DNA of 64,000 nucleotides from Falsiroseomonas sp051859025 (GCF_051859025.1 NZ_JBHYGL010000009.1:1-64000); one strand, 5' to 3'; shown: positions 11,386 through 20,635, counted from the first letter of the stretch. Numbers and translations are program-made. Notes: a model not told the origin generated them from the sequence alone.

Positions 11386-12042
11386 ATGCAACGACGCACC
11401 CTGATCGCCGCCGCCGCCCTGTTCAGCGCCCCCGCGCTGGCGCAGCAATCCCGGCCCGCCGCGCCGCCCCCGGCCCCTGCGCCCGCCATCGACCGCGCGG
11501 CGCTGGCGCGGGTGGAAGCGTATCTCAACGGGTTGCGCACGCTCAAGGCGCGGTTCCTGCAGGTGGCACAGAACGGCGCCTCGGCGGAGGGCACGGCGCT
11601 GATCAGCCGGCCCGGCCGCATGCGCTTCGACTACAACCCGCCGGAGCCGATGCTGCTGGTGGCCTCCGGCGGCCAGGTGATGATGTATGATCGGGATTTG
11701 CGGCAGCCCAGCACGGTGCCGGCATCCTCCACCCCGCTCGGCCTGCTGCTGCGGTCGGAGATACGGCTGTCCGGCGACATCACGGTGGTGGGGACGGAAC
11801 GCTCGGGCGGGTTCCTCCGCGTCGGCCTGCACCGCACCGGCGCGCCGCAGGAGGGAAGGCTGACCCTGGCCTTCCAGGAACAGCCGATGGAACTCCGCCA
11901 ATGGGTGGTGCTGGACGCGCAGGGGCGGGAGACGCGGGTGACGCTCTATGAGGTCGAGACGGGCGTCAGGCTCGACAACAAGCTGTTCGACTTCAACGAC
12001 CCGACCTTCATGGAACAGGAAGGGCTGCGGCGCGCGGGTTGA
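11386..12042 (+). CDS. LolA-like outer-membrane lipoprotein carrier
   Basis: The 218-residue periplasmic protein starts with a clear signal peptide (MQRRTLIAAAALFSAPALA, cleaved after ALA). An in-frame ATG at 11368 would add six residues. The mature part shows LolA-family features: a YLNGLRTLKARFLQ helix, the GRMRFDYNPPEPMLLVASGG strand pair, and a C-terminal LDNKLFDFNDPTF. LolA proteins ferry lipoproteins from LolCDE to the outer membrane; paralogues occur in glycan export. It is divergent from the small unknown gene and convergent with the JmjC/cupin gene. Confidence 0.82.
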   Translation: MQRRTLIAAAALFSAPALAQQSRPAAPPPAPAPAIDRAALARVEAYLNGLRTLKARFLQVAQNGASAEGTALISRPGRMRFDYNPPEPMLLVASGGQVMMYDRDLRQPSTVPASSTPLGLLLRSEIRLSGDITVVGTERSGGFLRVGLHRTGAPQEGRLTLAFQEQPMELRQWVVLDAQGRETRVTLYEVETGVRLDNKLFDFNDPTFMEQEGLRRAG

Positions 12043-12057
12043 TCCCGGCGAGGCGCA

Positions 12058-13242
12058 TCAGTCGCGATCCTCCTCCAGCAATCCCAGCCGCGTGAGGCGG
12101 TGGCAGAAGGCCAGCGCATCCTCGCCCAAGGCGTCGGGCGTGGCGCCTTCGGCCAGGGCGCCGATCCATCCGGCCTCCGCCGGCGACAGGGCCAGCGGGT
12201 CCCCGGCCCAGCGCAGCCAGGCGCCGCCGGTTTCCTCATCCGGGATCAGGGCGTGCAGCAGCCCGCCCGCCAGGCGCAGCCGCGTGGCGCCATCCGGCAT
12301 CCGCGGGAACAGGCCGCGGCCCAGCATGGGCGCGCGGTCCATCGCCAGGCGGTCCAGCAGCGCGAGGGCGGTGCGTTCGAGGGAGGCGGGCTGCGCGAGC
12401 ATGGCCGCCAGGGGCTGGGCGAGGGGCGCCAGCGCGCCGGGGCCATCCGCCAGGCGCCAGGTGGGGAAGGCGGCGCGCAGCGCGGGCTCCGCTTCCTCCA
12501 GCAGATCCACCGCCATGCGCAGCACGCTGGCGAAGGAGGGTTCCATGAACCCCACCGTCACATGCAGCGACGGCGCTGTGCCGTCCTGCGCCGCGGCATC
12601 GTGCAGCACGCCACGGGGCACATAGAGCGCATCGCCCGGCCGCATGGTGATCTCCACCGCATCGGCCAGCGGTTCCACGCCGCCGACCCAGGGGGTGCGG
12701 CGCGTCGGCGCGGGGAAGGGCTGGCCCGGCCAGATGCGCCAGTGCTTCTCCCCCTGCACCTGCAGGACCAGCACGTCATGCGTGTCGTAATGCATGCGGA
12801 AGCCCTGGGCGCCGGGGGGCGTCAGGTAGATGTTGGCCTGCACCGCATGCAGGAAGACCTGTTCCAGCCCCCGGCAGAAGCGCCCCAGCGCCGGGTGCAA
12901 TTCATGAAACTGGGAGATGACGAGCGTCGCCCCGCGGTCGAAGGCGTGGAACAGGCGGGGCAGGTCGGCCGCGCCATCGGCGGTGGCATACTCATCCTCC
13001 GGCACCGCCGCGCCGCCCTGGCGGTTGCCATCGGCCATGGAGATGCGGGGCCGCCGCGCGGCATCCGTCGCCAGGAAGGCATCGAGGTCCGCGATGGAGA
13101 GCAGGGGCGCGTAGCGGGCGGGGTCACTGGCGGGGAAGTGGCGCCAATCCGTGCTCTCCCGCAGTGCGAAACCGTCCTCGACCGACATATCGCCGAAGCC
13201 CAGCGCCCAGGCTTCCTCCGCCATCCCAGCCATGCCCGTCAT
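12058..13242 (-). CDS. JmjC/cupin-4 Fe(II)/2-oxoglutarate oxygenase-like protein
   Basis: The 394-residue product resembles ribosomal-oxygenase-type cupins. The metal motif HxD is in FRMHYDTHDVLVLQVQG near residue 149, and the distal His is in LHVTVGF near 227, after PGDALYVPRGVLHDA. A C-terminal helical domain follows. Relatives hydroxylate ribosomal proteins or act on peptide substrates; the target is not shown here. It lies 58 bases downstream of motA on the same strand and may be carried by the flagellar stator transcript. Confidence 0.72.
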   Translation of the reverse strand: MTGMAGMAEEAWALGFGDMSVEDGFALRESTDWRHFPASDPARYAPLLSIADLDAFLATDAARRPRISMADGNRQGGAAVPEDEYATADGAADLPRLFHAFDRGATLVISQFHELHPALGRFCRGLEQVFLHAVQANIYLTPPGAQGFRMHYDTHDVLVLQVQGEKHWRIWPGQPFPAPTRRTPWVGGVEPLADAVEITMRPGDALYVPRGVLHDAAAQDGTAPSLHVTVGFMEPSFASVLRMAVDLLEEAEPALRAAFPTWRLADGPGALAPLAQPLAAMLAQPASLERTALALLDRLAMDRAPMLGRGLFPRMPDGATRLRLAGGLLHALIPDEETGGAWLRWAGDPLALSPAEAGWIGALAEGATPDALGEDALAFCHRLTRLGLLEEDRD

Positions 13243-13300
13243 TCCCCCCGCCGATCAAGGGCGCATCATCGACGGGGAGCGTGATCCAGGGAAGGGGGCG

Positions 13301-14161
13301 CTACTTCGCCTCCTGCAGCGCGGTCTCCATCGCGGCGAAATTGGGCATGAGGCCGGAGGGGATGGTCTTGCGGCCGACCTCGATCGCGACCTGCGGCGCG
13401 TTGCCATGCAGATGCGCGACCAGCACGGCGCGGATCACCTCCAGGAACCGCGCATCCTCCTCCACCACGCCCTTCAGGCGGACCGCGATGGGGCCGACCA
13501 GGCCGTAGGCGAGCAGCACGCCGAGGAAGGTGCCGACCAACGCCGATCCGATCATCGCGCCCAGCACCGCCGGTGGCTTGTCGATGGAGCCCATGGTCTT
13601 GATGACGCCGAGCACGGCGGCGACGATGCCGAGCGCGGGCAGGGCGTCCGCCATGTTCTGCAGCGCATGGGCGGCGTGCAGTTCCTCGTTCCGCACCTTC
13701 TTCAGCTCGCTCGCCATGATGTCCTCGATCTGGTGCGGATCGTCGGCGTTCATGCCGACCATGCGCAGGTAGTCACAGATCAGATGCGTGGCGTGGTGGT
13801 CGGCCATGATACGAGGATAGGCCTGGAAGATGGCGCTTTCGGCCGGCTTCTCGATATGCGGCTCCAGCCCCGCGGCGCCCTTGGATTGCGCCACCTTCAG
13901 CAGCTTGTGCAGCAGCACGCCGAGGTCGAGGTAGTCCTGCGTCTTGTACTTGCTGCCCTTGATCGCCTTCCCGATGCCGCCCATCGTGTGCTTCACGTCC
14001 GACATCGAGTTGGACATGAGGAAGCTGCCGACGGCGGCGCCGCCGATGATGAGCATCTCGAAGGGGAGGGCGTGCAGGATCGGCCCCATCTGGCCACCCG
14101 CGACCATGTAGCCGCCGAAGACGCAGGCCAGCAGGATGGCGAGGCCACCGATCAGGATCAT
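13301..14161 (-). CDS. motA: Flagellar motor stator protein MotA
   Basis: The 286-residue membrane protein has four membrane segments: about 1-24, 33-52, and a pair near 170-230 containing LPALGIVAAVLGVIKTMG and GTFLGVLLAYGLVGPIAV. The large cytoplasmic loop between segments 2 and 3 carries the torque-generating charged residues. With MotB it forms the ion-driven stator of the flagellar motor. Its start overlaps the motB stop by four bases, so motB is upstream, the reverse of the usual motA-motB order. Confidence 0.95.
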   Translation of the reverse strand: MILIGGLAILLACVFGGYMVAGGQMGPILHALPFEMLIIGGAAVGSFLMSNSMSDVKHTMGGIGKAIKGSKYKTQDYLDLGVLLHKLLKVAQSKGAAGLEPHIEKPAESAIFQAYPRIMADHHATHLICDYLRMVGMNADDPHQIEDIMASELKKVRNEELHAAHALQNMADALPALGIVAAVLGVIKTMGSIDKPPAVLGAMIGSALVGTFLGVLLAYGLVGPIAVRLKGVVEEDARFLEVIRAVLVAHLHGNAPQVAIEVGRKTIPSGLMPNFAAMETALQEAK

Positions 14162-15294
14162 GGCGCAGTCACTCCTTGGGCTGGCAGCAGCATCAGCACC
14201 GCGACCCGTCGGTTCGCGGCATCAAGCGGGTTGGCGGGGACGAGGAGGTCGCGTTCGGCGCGGCCGGTCACGCTGCGCATGCGGCGGTCCGTGATGCCGG
14301 CATCCACCAGCAGGCGTCGCGTGGCATTGGCGCGTTCGGCGGAAAGGTCCCAGTTCGACCGTTCGCCGCCGCTGCGGAAGGGTGCGGCATCGGTGTGGCC
14401 CGTGACCTCGATGGGATGGGGCAGGCGGGCGAGCACCTGCGCCACGCGCAGCAGCAGCGCGCGGCCGCGTTCATTGGGCGCGGCGCGGCCGGTTTCAAAG
14501 ACCGGCTGGCCTTCGGCATCCACCAGCTGGATGCGCAGGCCTTCCGGCACTTCCTCCACGATCAATTGGCGGCCGAGCGAGGCCAAGGCGGGGTCGTTGC
14601 GGACGGCCTGGCGGATTTCCTCCGCTGCGCGGGTCAGCAATTCCTGGCGCGCGGCTTCCGCGGCGCGGCGCAGCGCCTCATTGTCCACGGAGCCGCCGCG
14701 CATGGCGGCATCCGCGCCCTGGCGCATGGCGGCATCCGCGCCCTGGCGCATGGCGGCATCCGCGCCCTGGCGTGCGGCGGCATCCGCGCCCTGGCGTGCG
14801 ACATTGCCGGCGCCGCGCAGCGCGGCTTCCAGCTCCCCCGATCGGCGGGCGGCATCCGCCATGGCGTCGCCTTCCGGCACGGACTGGGCGGGCGGCGTCT
14901 GCTGGCGGGCGGAGGGGCGGGGCAGGCGGATCTCCGGGCCTTCCTCCTCCTCCTCCGAATCCAGGCCGGGTTGTGCGGTCTGCAGCCGCGGTACCAGCGG
15001 CGCGTCGGCGATGAGGGGACCATCGCTGTAGAGGCTTCGGCCGCCGAAGGGCTGGCCCGAGCCGCTGGGCCCGCGCGCCAGGTCGTTGGGCTGCGCGAAG
15101 TAATCGGCGATGCCGCGGCGCTGCGCTTCCGTCGTCGCATTCACCAGCCACATCAGCAGGAAGAAGGCCATCATCGCCGTGACGAAGTCGGCATAGGCGA
15201 TCTTCCACGCGCCGCCGTGGTGGGCGTGTTCGCCTTCCTCGATCCGCTTGATCACGATCGGGGCGATGTTGCCCTTGCCACCGGGCTTCGGCAT
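14158..15294 (-). CDS. motB: Flagellar motor stator protein MotB
   Basis: The 378-residue protein has a single N-terminal membrane helix (about 33-52) with the proton-carrying Asp at residue 36 in YADFVTAMMAFF. A long periplasmic linker holds four copies of RQGADAA[AM] near residues 166-200. The C-terminal OmpA-like peptidoglycan-binding domain carries VTGHTDAAPF near 305 and LSAERANATRRLL. The linker is longer and more repetitive than usual. It is preceded by a CtrA-like regulator gene 26 bases upstream and coupled to motA. Confidence 0.95.
   Translation of the reverse strand: MPKPGGKGNIAPIVIKRIEEGEHAHHGGAWKIAYADFVTAMMAFFLLMWLVNATTEAQRRGIADYFAQPNDLARGPSGSGQPFGGRSLYSDGPLIADAPLVPRLQTAQPGLDSEEEEEGPEIRLPRPSARQQTPPAQSVPEGDAMADAARRSGELEAALRGAGNVARQGADAAARQGADAAMRQGADAAMRQGADAAMRGGSVDNEALRRAAEAARQELLTRAAEEIRQAVRNDPALASLGRQLIVEEVPEGLRIQLVDAEGQPVFETGRAAPNERGRALLLRVAQVLARLPHPIEVTGHTDAAPFRSGGERSNWDLSAERANATRRLLVDAGITDRRMRSVTGRAERDLLVPANPLDAANRRVAVLMLLPAQGVTAP
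14701..14796. repeat. 24-bp tandem repeat inside motB
   Basis: Four consecutive 24-bp units, the first three identical and the fourth differing at its first bases, encode RQGADAA[AM] in the periplasmic linker. The near-identity points to recent slippage or unequal crossover. Copy number may vary between strains. Confidence 0.9.
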
Positions 15295-15320
15295 CGGGGT
15301 TTCTCCTGCCCTTGCCGCGG

Positions 15321-16097
15321 TCAGGCGCCGGCCAGGCCGAAGCCGGCGGCGGGCACCAGGTGGGCGCGGCGCATGCGGGGCTGGCCGGCGGCGAAGCGGT
15401 CCCGCGCGGCGGCGACGGCGGCGGGGCCGGGGTCTTCCGCCACATAGCCCAGGCCCCAGACGGTGCGGACGATTTCCGCTGCGCCGGCCGCCGCCAGCTT
15501 GCGCCGCAGCTTGCAGACGAAGACATCGATGATGCGCTGGTCGGGCCCTTCCTCATCGCCGTAGAGGCGGCTCATGAAGCGTTCCTTGCTCAGCAGGGCG
15601 GAGCGGCGGAGCAGCAGCGTCTCCAGCACCTCGAACTCCCGGCCCGTGATGTTGACGGGGCGGCCATCGACGGTGACGGATTGCCGGTCCCGGTCCAGCG
15701 CGACATTGCCGCAGAGGAGGAGGGAGGGCGCATGCGCGGCGGTGCGCCGCACCATCGCCTGCACGCGCGCGACGACGACGGGGCTGGCCACCGGGCGCGC
15801 CACCAGGTCATCGGCGCCATGGTTCAGCGCGGCCGCTTCCTCCGCCGGCGTCATCGGCCCGGCGATGACCAGGATGGGCGCCTGCACGCCGTGGCGGCGG
15901 ATGTCCCGCAGCACCGGCAGCGCTTCCCGCGACAGATCATCGACGCTGAGGACAACGGCATCGAAGGGGCCGCTTTCCGCCGTCGTGGCGCCGATGCCGT
16001 CGAAATCATCCGCCTGTTCGACGAAGCGCCCGGAACCCGCCAGGGCCCGGCGCAACGGCGCGTGATCGTCAGCCGTGACGCCGAGCAGGATTCTCAT
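15321..16097 (-). CDS. CtrA-like regulator 1 with non-phosphorylatable receiver
   Basis: The 258-residue protein has an OmpR-type layout. The winged helix is close to CtrA (IIDVFVCKLRRKLAAAG; RTVWGLGYV). The receiver domain has lost the acidic pair (GVTADD), the phospho-acceptor Asp (VVLSVDDL, Ser instead of Asp) and the conserved Lys (VARPV), so it cannot work by normal phosphotransfer. The ATG at 16097 follows a GAGG-like ribosome site; the frame is open further upstream. It sits directly before motB-motA and after fliX, so it probably belongs to flagellar gene control. Two sibling genes occur at 24738 and 31740. Confidence 0.8.
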   Translation of the reverse strand: MRILLGVTADDHAPLRRALAGSGRFVEQADDFDGIGATTAESGPFDAVVLSVDDLSREALPVLRDIRRHGVQAPILVIAGPMTPAEEAAALNHGADDLVARPVASPVVVARVQAMVRRTAAHAPSLLLCGNVALDRDRQSVTVDGRPVNITGREFEVLETLLLRRSALLSKERFMSRLYGDEEGPDQRIIDVFVCKLRRKLAAAGAAEIVRTVWGLGYVAEDPGPAAVAAARDRFAAGQPRMRRAHLVPAAGFGLAGA

Positions 16098-16175
16098 CGG
16101 TCTTTGCCTCGCGTTTTTCGCAGGGGATGTGGGCGGCGCCGGGACGACGCTGAAGAAGGACATGTCCACCGCGCC

Positions 16176-16637
16176 TTACGCGTGGCTGCTGGTGGGAAGG
16201 TCGGGCGATAGCCCGCTGGCGGTGTGGTCAGGCGGCAGGCGCTTGGCGATCTCGATGCGCAGGCGGAGTGCCACGGGCGCGCAGACGCGATGTGCCTCTG
16301 CGCCTTCGGCGGCGAGGGATTCGGCTTCCGCCGCGGCGGCTTCCAGCACCTCCATCGCCGGTGGTTCATCGGCCAGCAGGCGGCGCTGCATGTCGCGCAG
16401 CAGCGCGATCCCCTGCCTGGCCGCATCCTGGGGGGAAGGTCGGCGGCGGCGCGGCGGTGGATCGCCATCGCCCTGGATCGCCAGCAGCCCGGCCGCGCCC
16501 TGCGGGCCGGTGCTGGCCATCACGCCGCCGCCTGATTCACAGCAGCCGAGCATCGCGCCGAAATCGCCGCGCAACGCACGCAGCCGCGATGCCGCGATCG
16601 GCAGCGGCGGGGGGGCGGCGGTGGCAACGCGCAACAT
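16176..16637 (-). CDS. fliX: FliX-like flagellar assembly regulator
   Basis: The 153-residue protein matches the FliX pattern from memory: a variable N-terminus, then GAAGLLAIQG, a basic patch PRRRRPS, a helix RQGIALLRDMQRRLLADE and a C-terminal LRLRIEIAKRLPP. In Caulobacter, FliX senses flagellar assembly and controls the sigma-54 activator FlbD. It stands at the head of the minus-strand run fliX, CtrA-like regulator, motB, motA. The call rests on motif memory and context; the sequence is divergent. Confidence 0.65.
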   Translation of the reverse strand: MLRVATAAPPPLPIAASRLRALRGDFGAMLGCCESGGGVMASTGPQGAAGLLAIQGDGDPPPRRRRPSPQDAARQGIALLRDMQRRLLADEPPAMEVLEAAAAEAESLAAEGAEAHRVCAPVALRLRIEIAKRLPPDHTASGLSPDLPTSSHA

Positions 16638-16826
16638 GGGCAGGGCTACCCCTTCTGGGCTTCAGGATTGCCCATGTGCGCGCCGTCGATTTCTGCGGTG
16701 TGAACAATGGGGCGGGCGCCGCCCCGGCCCGCCGCCGCACCCGCCCCTGTGACTGGATGCGGGCCGATGATCGCCGCGGTTCAGAAATGGTAGCGGTGCT
16801 GGCATGGGCGTTGCGATGCGGGGGGC

Positions 16827-17642
16827 ATGATCCGCATCCCTGCTTCCCTTCTGCTGCTGTCCCTGTTTCTTGCCGGCGCGCCCGCGCGCGCGCAGGTCGC
16901 GCTGTGCCGCGCCGCGATCACGGCGGCGGAGGCCGAGTTCGCCATTCCCGACCGCCTGCTGCTGGGCATCGGCCGCGTGGAAAGCGGGCGGCGCGATCCG
17001 CAGACCGGCAGCTTCGACCCCTGGCCCTGGGTGATCAACGCGGAAGGACGCGGCAGTTTCTTCCCATCGCGGGAGGCGGCGATCGAGGCGGTGCGCGCGC
17101 TGCAGGCTTCCGGCATGCGGTCCATCGATGTGGGCTGCATGCAGATCAACCTGCGCCACCACCCGAATGCCTTTGCCAGCCTCGAGGAAGCCTTCGACCC
17201 GCAGGCGAATGCCCGCTACGCCGCGCGCTTCCTGACGAATCTGCAGCAGCGCGCGGGGGATTGGACGGTGGCGGCGGGGCATTACCATTCGCAGACGCCT
17301 GAATTCGCGGAACGCTATCGCGCGCGCCTGGCGACGATGCTGGCGAATGAGCGCCGTTCGCCGACGCCGGAGCCGGCCCCCCAGCCCAGCCTGGCGGCTG
17401 CGCCGGCCGCACCGGCGGCGCCGGGCGGCCTGGGGATGCAGGCGGCCGCGCCGCCCGCGCGCGGGGCGCTGGATGCCTACCGCGCCGCGCCGATCCCGGT
17501 GGCGGGACGTGGGCAGAATCTGCCGGCCCCGGCGGCCAACCCGGCATCGGGTGCCGCGCCTGTGCAACTGGCCGCCACGCGGGCGCCGCATGTGGTGGCG
17601 GAGGTCGGGCTGGGCGGGATCGGGAACCGACGGCTGTTCTGA
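16827..17642 (+). CDS. Lytic transglycosylase (SLT domain), flagellar-associated
   Basis: The 271-residue protein has a signal peptide (about 1-22) and an SLT lysozyme-like domain with catalytic Glu52 in GIGRVESGRRDP and the GCMQIN motif at 103-108. A Pro/Ala-rich tail of about 90 residues ends in VGLGGIGNRRLF. It cuts peptidoglycan in the periplasm. Its position, divergent from fliX and beside flgL/flgK, suggests a role like SltF, opening the wall for the flagellar rod. That role is inferred. Confidence 0.82.
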   Translation: MIRIPASLLLLSLFLAGAPARAQVALCRAAITAAEAEFAIPDRLLLGIGRVESGRRDPQTGSFDPWPWVINAEGRGSFFPSREAAIEAVRALQASGMRSIDVGCMQINLRHHPNAFASLEEAFDPQANARYAARFLTNLQQRAGDWTVAAGHYHSQTPEFAERYRARLATMLANERRSPTPEPAPQPSLAAAPAAPAAPGGLGMQAAAPPARGALDAYRAAPIPVAGRGQNLPAPAANPASGAAPVQLAATRAPHVVAEVGLGGIGNRRLF

Positions 17643-17661
17643 GCGACGGTGGTTGAGCGCA

Positions 17662-17829
17662 GGGGGACGCTGTCCCCCCGCACCCGGTGTTGTACGCAGG
17701 GGGACGCTGTCCCCCCGCACCCCCCGGCGAAGGGGCAGCGGCCCCTTCGATCCCCGTTCATTCAGGCCTGGGGTACAGGGGCCCGCTCGCCCCTGGCGGA
17801 TGGGGTTTGGGGAAGGCAGCGCCTTCCCC
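17662..17829. repeat. Composite intergenic palindromes, copy B
   Basis: This stretch between convergent genes holds two copies of the hairpin GGGGGAC-GCT-GTCCCCC (17662-17678 and 17699-17715) in a 37-base direct repeat. It also holds GAAGGGGC-loop-GCCCCTTC (17729-17748), a CAGGGGC/GCCCCTG hairpin and the shared module GGGGAAGGC-AGC-GCCTTCCCC (17809-17829). Probably bidirectional termination between the transglycosylase gene and flgL. Confidence 0.6.
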
Positions 17830-17911
17830 AACTCTCCAGTCCAGACAACGAAAAACCGCGCCACCCCCTGCGGGATGGCGCGGCTTCCTCAGCCCGCGAT
17901 GTGGCCTGGCG

Positions 17912-18991
17912 TCAGCCCAGGAACTTGGTCAGCGACAGGTTGGACAGCATGGCCAGCGACCGGTAGCTGGCCTCCAGCTGCGTCTGGGTGGCCTGGGCGC
18001 GGCTGATCGCCTCCGCCAGGTCCACGCCCTCGACCTCGGAGAGCTGGCCCTCCAGCTGCGTCGCCAGATCGTTGTGGCGCACACGGGAATCCGACAGCCG
18101 CTGCTCCGCGGTGCCGAGCCCCGCTGCCTCGTCGCTCACGCCCGAGAGGCCGGCGCGCAGCGCGCCGAGCGCGCCGGTGACGATCTGCTGGTAATCCGCG
18201 CCGCCGGTGGTGCCGAGCTGGTCGAGATTGGCGATGACCGACAGGCTGTAGATCAGGTCCCGCGCCCAGGATCCGGTGCTGTCCGCGTCCTTGGACGGCG
18301 TCGCGCCGGCATTGCGGTTGGGATAGAGCCCGATCTCCACCGCGCCACCCTCGCTGACCGGGACGGAGGCCGGGCTGTCCTCGATCTCCCCCGTCGCGGC
18401 GGCGGTGGCATAGGCGGAGAAGGGCGTGATGGCGGGGTCGTTGCTGGCGCCGAGGTCGCGCATCGTGCCGCGCAGCGCGGTGCCGCCGCCGGGTGGCATG
18501 CCCTTCATCGCGTCCTTGATGGCGGCGAAGAGGTTGCCGTCCTCCACCCGGCCGGGGATGGGCGTGCCATCCAGGTCGGCGCCGCCGAACAGGCTCTCCC
18601 CCTGGAAGCGTTCGTTGATCATGCCGGTCACTTCCCGCAGCGCGGACCGCGCGCCGATGGCGGCGGCGCTGACCTGCGTGGCGCCGCCACTCAGCAGCGC
18701 GGTGGCGGTGGCGACCATGTCGGTGGTGATGCTGGAGATGCGCGACAGCGCGGATTGCGTGACGGCGGCGCGCGCCTCCCCTCGTTCCGCGGCGCGGGCG
18801 AGGGATTCGTGGCGCGCGACTTCCGATCGCAGGTCGATCGCGCGGCGCGCATCGGCCCCAAGCCCCGCATAGGTGGCGGCGCGCTGGCCGCCGGAGGTCT
18901 GCCGCGTCTGGTCCGCGAGCCTGGCGCGCAGCTGGCTGGCAGCTTCGGAGACGCGGTCCACGGCGGCGAAGCCGGAAATGGTCATGGCCAT
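17912..18991 (-). CDS. flgL: Flagellar hook-associated protein FlgL
   Basis: The 359-residue flagellin-like protein has coiled-coil termini of the flagellin fold (RVSEAASQLRARLADQTRQ at the start; AISRAQATQTQLEASYRSLAMLSNLSLTKFLG at the end). It caps the hook and joins it to the filament, and is exported by the flagellar type III apparatus. It begins seven bases after the flgK stop. No flagellin gene is in the window. Confidence 0.92.
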   Translation of the reverse strand: MAMTISGFAAVDRVSEAASQLRARLADQTRQTSGGQRAATYAGLGADARRAIDLRSEVARHESLARAAERGEARAAVTQSALSRISSITTDMVATATALLSGGATQVSAAAIGARSALREVTGMINERFQGESLFGGADLDGTPIPGRVEDGNLFAAIKDAMKGMPPGGGTALRGTMRDLGASNDPAITPFSAYATAAATGEIEDSPASVPVSEGGAVEIGLYPNRNAGATPSKDADSTGSWARDLIYSLSVIANLDQLGTTGGADYQQIVTGALGALRAGLSGVSDEAAGLGTAEQRLSDSRVRHNDLATQLEGQLSEVEGVDLAEAISRAQATQTQLEASYRSLAMLSNLSLTKFLG

Positions 18992-18998
18992 GATTCCC

Positions 18999-20483
18999 TC
19001 AGCGCACCATGCCCATGAGCGCGTCCCACATCGACTGGATGGCGGAGATCACGCGCGCATTGGCGGTATAGGCATTCTGCAGCGTCACCATCGAGGCCAT
19101 CTCGGCATCCACGTCGACACCTTCGCGCCTCTGCACCAGGGCGTTGATCTGGGTGGAGAGGGTGGCGGTGGTGGTTTCCTCCGCCGTCGCGTCGCCCGCT
19201 TCCTTGGCATGCGACGCGGTCAGCGCCGCCGCGTAGTCCAGCAGCGCGCGGGGCGGGGAGAAGGAGGAGGCGAGCTTGCCACCGGGGCCGAGGCCGGTGC
19301 CCGGAATGGCCGTATGCGGCACCCCCGCTTCGCGCTGGTTGCCGAAGGCGAAGTCCAGCACGCGGTCCAGCAGCTTCGTGTAGCCGGCCTGGCCGTTCGG
19401 GTTCGGCGGGAAGGCGGGCACGTCGGCCGTGCCGTCGCGCAGCAGCGCGGGCGCCGCCTTCACCGCGGGGTTCACCATCACGCGCTGGGCGAAGCCGACG
19501 GATTGGTCGCTGTCGGAAGCGGGGGGCGCGGCGCCGTCGCTGTCGGTGAACAGCGTCAGGCCCTGGTCGCGCAGGCGCCCGGCCAGGGTGGCGGCCAGCG
19601 TGTCGAGTTCCGCCGTCATCCGCGGCAGCGTCTCGTCCCGCAATTCCAGCCCGGCACCGATACGGCCGCCGCGGGGCACGTCGGACAGCGGCACGCCGTT
19701 CAGCGTCAGCCCCGGCAGGGTGCCGGCGGGGGCGCCGTAATAGGAACCGGGGGCGACGACGGTATCGGCGATGCCGAGGGGGCTGCCCGTGTCATCCAGC
19801 GGCAGCACGGCGCCGCCCTGCAGGATCAGCGTCAATTCGCCCCGCTGGCCTTCCGCCGGCGTCACGCCGATGAGTTCGGAGAGCTGGCCGATCGCGGTGT
19901 CGCGACGATCCATCAGGCCGCTGTCATCGAGGCCGGCGCTGCGCATGCCGCGCGCCTGCTTGTCGAGCGCCGCGACGTTGCGGAGCAGGCTATTGGCGGT
20001 ATCGACATCGGCGCGGATGCCGTCCTGCACCGATTGCCTGGCGCGGGTCACGGCGCCGGACAGGTCGTTCAGCTGCGTCGCCACGTTCTGGGCGACGCCC
20101 AGGGCTTCTGCCTGCGCGGCGGTGTCGTTCGGGTTCGCGCGCAGTTCCGTCAGCCGGTCGCGCAGCGACCCGATCTGGCCGCCGATGCTGGCGCCGTCGG
20201 CGGGCGCGCCTTCCAACTCCGCCAGCGGGCCCAGCACGCCAGCGCGCAGCGCCGCGGCGGCGGCTTCACCGCGCGCGCCACGGGCTTCGCTGCGCAGCGA
20301 GCGGTCGACGTCCCGCTGGGGGGTGGAACTGCGGACGCCGGCATCCGATTGCTCGCCGCGGACGGCCTTGCGCGTGTAGCCCTCCACCCCCGCATTCGCG
20401 ACGTTCTGGGATGTGGCCTCCATCTGGCGGGAGGTGACGCGGATGCCGGCCGTGGCCCGCAGCAGCGCGGATTCCAGGCTCAT
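18999..20483 (-). CDS. flgK: Flagellar hook-associated protein FlgK
   Basis: The 494-residue protein has the rod/hook N-terminal motif (SRQMEATSQNVANAGVEGYTRK) and the FlgK C-terminal segment (MASMVTLQNAYTANARVISAIQSMWDALM). It forms the first hook-filament junction. It is the first gene of the flgK-flgL pair and lies 152 bases downstream of a histidine kinase gene on the same strand. Confidence 0.95.
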   Translation of the reverse strand: MSLESALLRATAGIRVTSRQMEATSQNVANAGVEGYTRKAVRGEQSDAGVRSSTPQRDVDRSLRSEARGARGEAAAAALRAGVLGPLAELEGAPADGASIGGQIGSLRDRLTELRANPNDTAAQAEALGVAQNVATQLNDLSGAVTRARQSVQDGIRADVDTANSLLRNVAALDKQARGMRSAGLDDSGLMDRRDTAIGQLSELIGVTPAEGQRGELTLILQGGAVLPLDDTGSPLGIADTVVAPGSYYGAPAGTLPGLTLNGVPLSDVPRGGRIGAGLELRDETLPRMTAELDTLAATLAGRLRDQGLTLFTDSDGAAPPASDSDQSVGFAQRVMVNPAVKAAPALLRDGTADVPAFPPNPNGQAGYTKLLDRVLDFAFGNQREAGVPHTAIPGTGLGPGGKLASSFSPPRALLDYAAALTASHAKEAGDATAEETTTATLSTQINALVQRREGVDVDAEMASMVTLQNAYTANARVISAIQSMWDALMGMVR

Positions 20484-20635
20484 GACGGCGATCCCTCTGC
20501 CTTGCAGGCTTCCATCCCGGCCACCGCTTCGTCCTCCGCCAGGATGTTCCCGGCCTGTCTGGGTCTTCCGATTCGAAAGGCCGCCAGGGCGGCATTCCGA
20601 CCGAGGGAGGAGACGCCGGGGATGTGACCCCTGGA

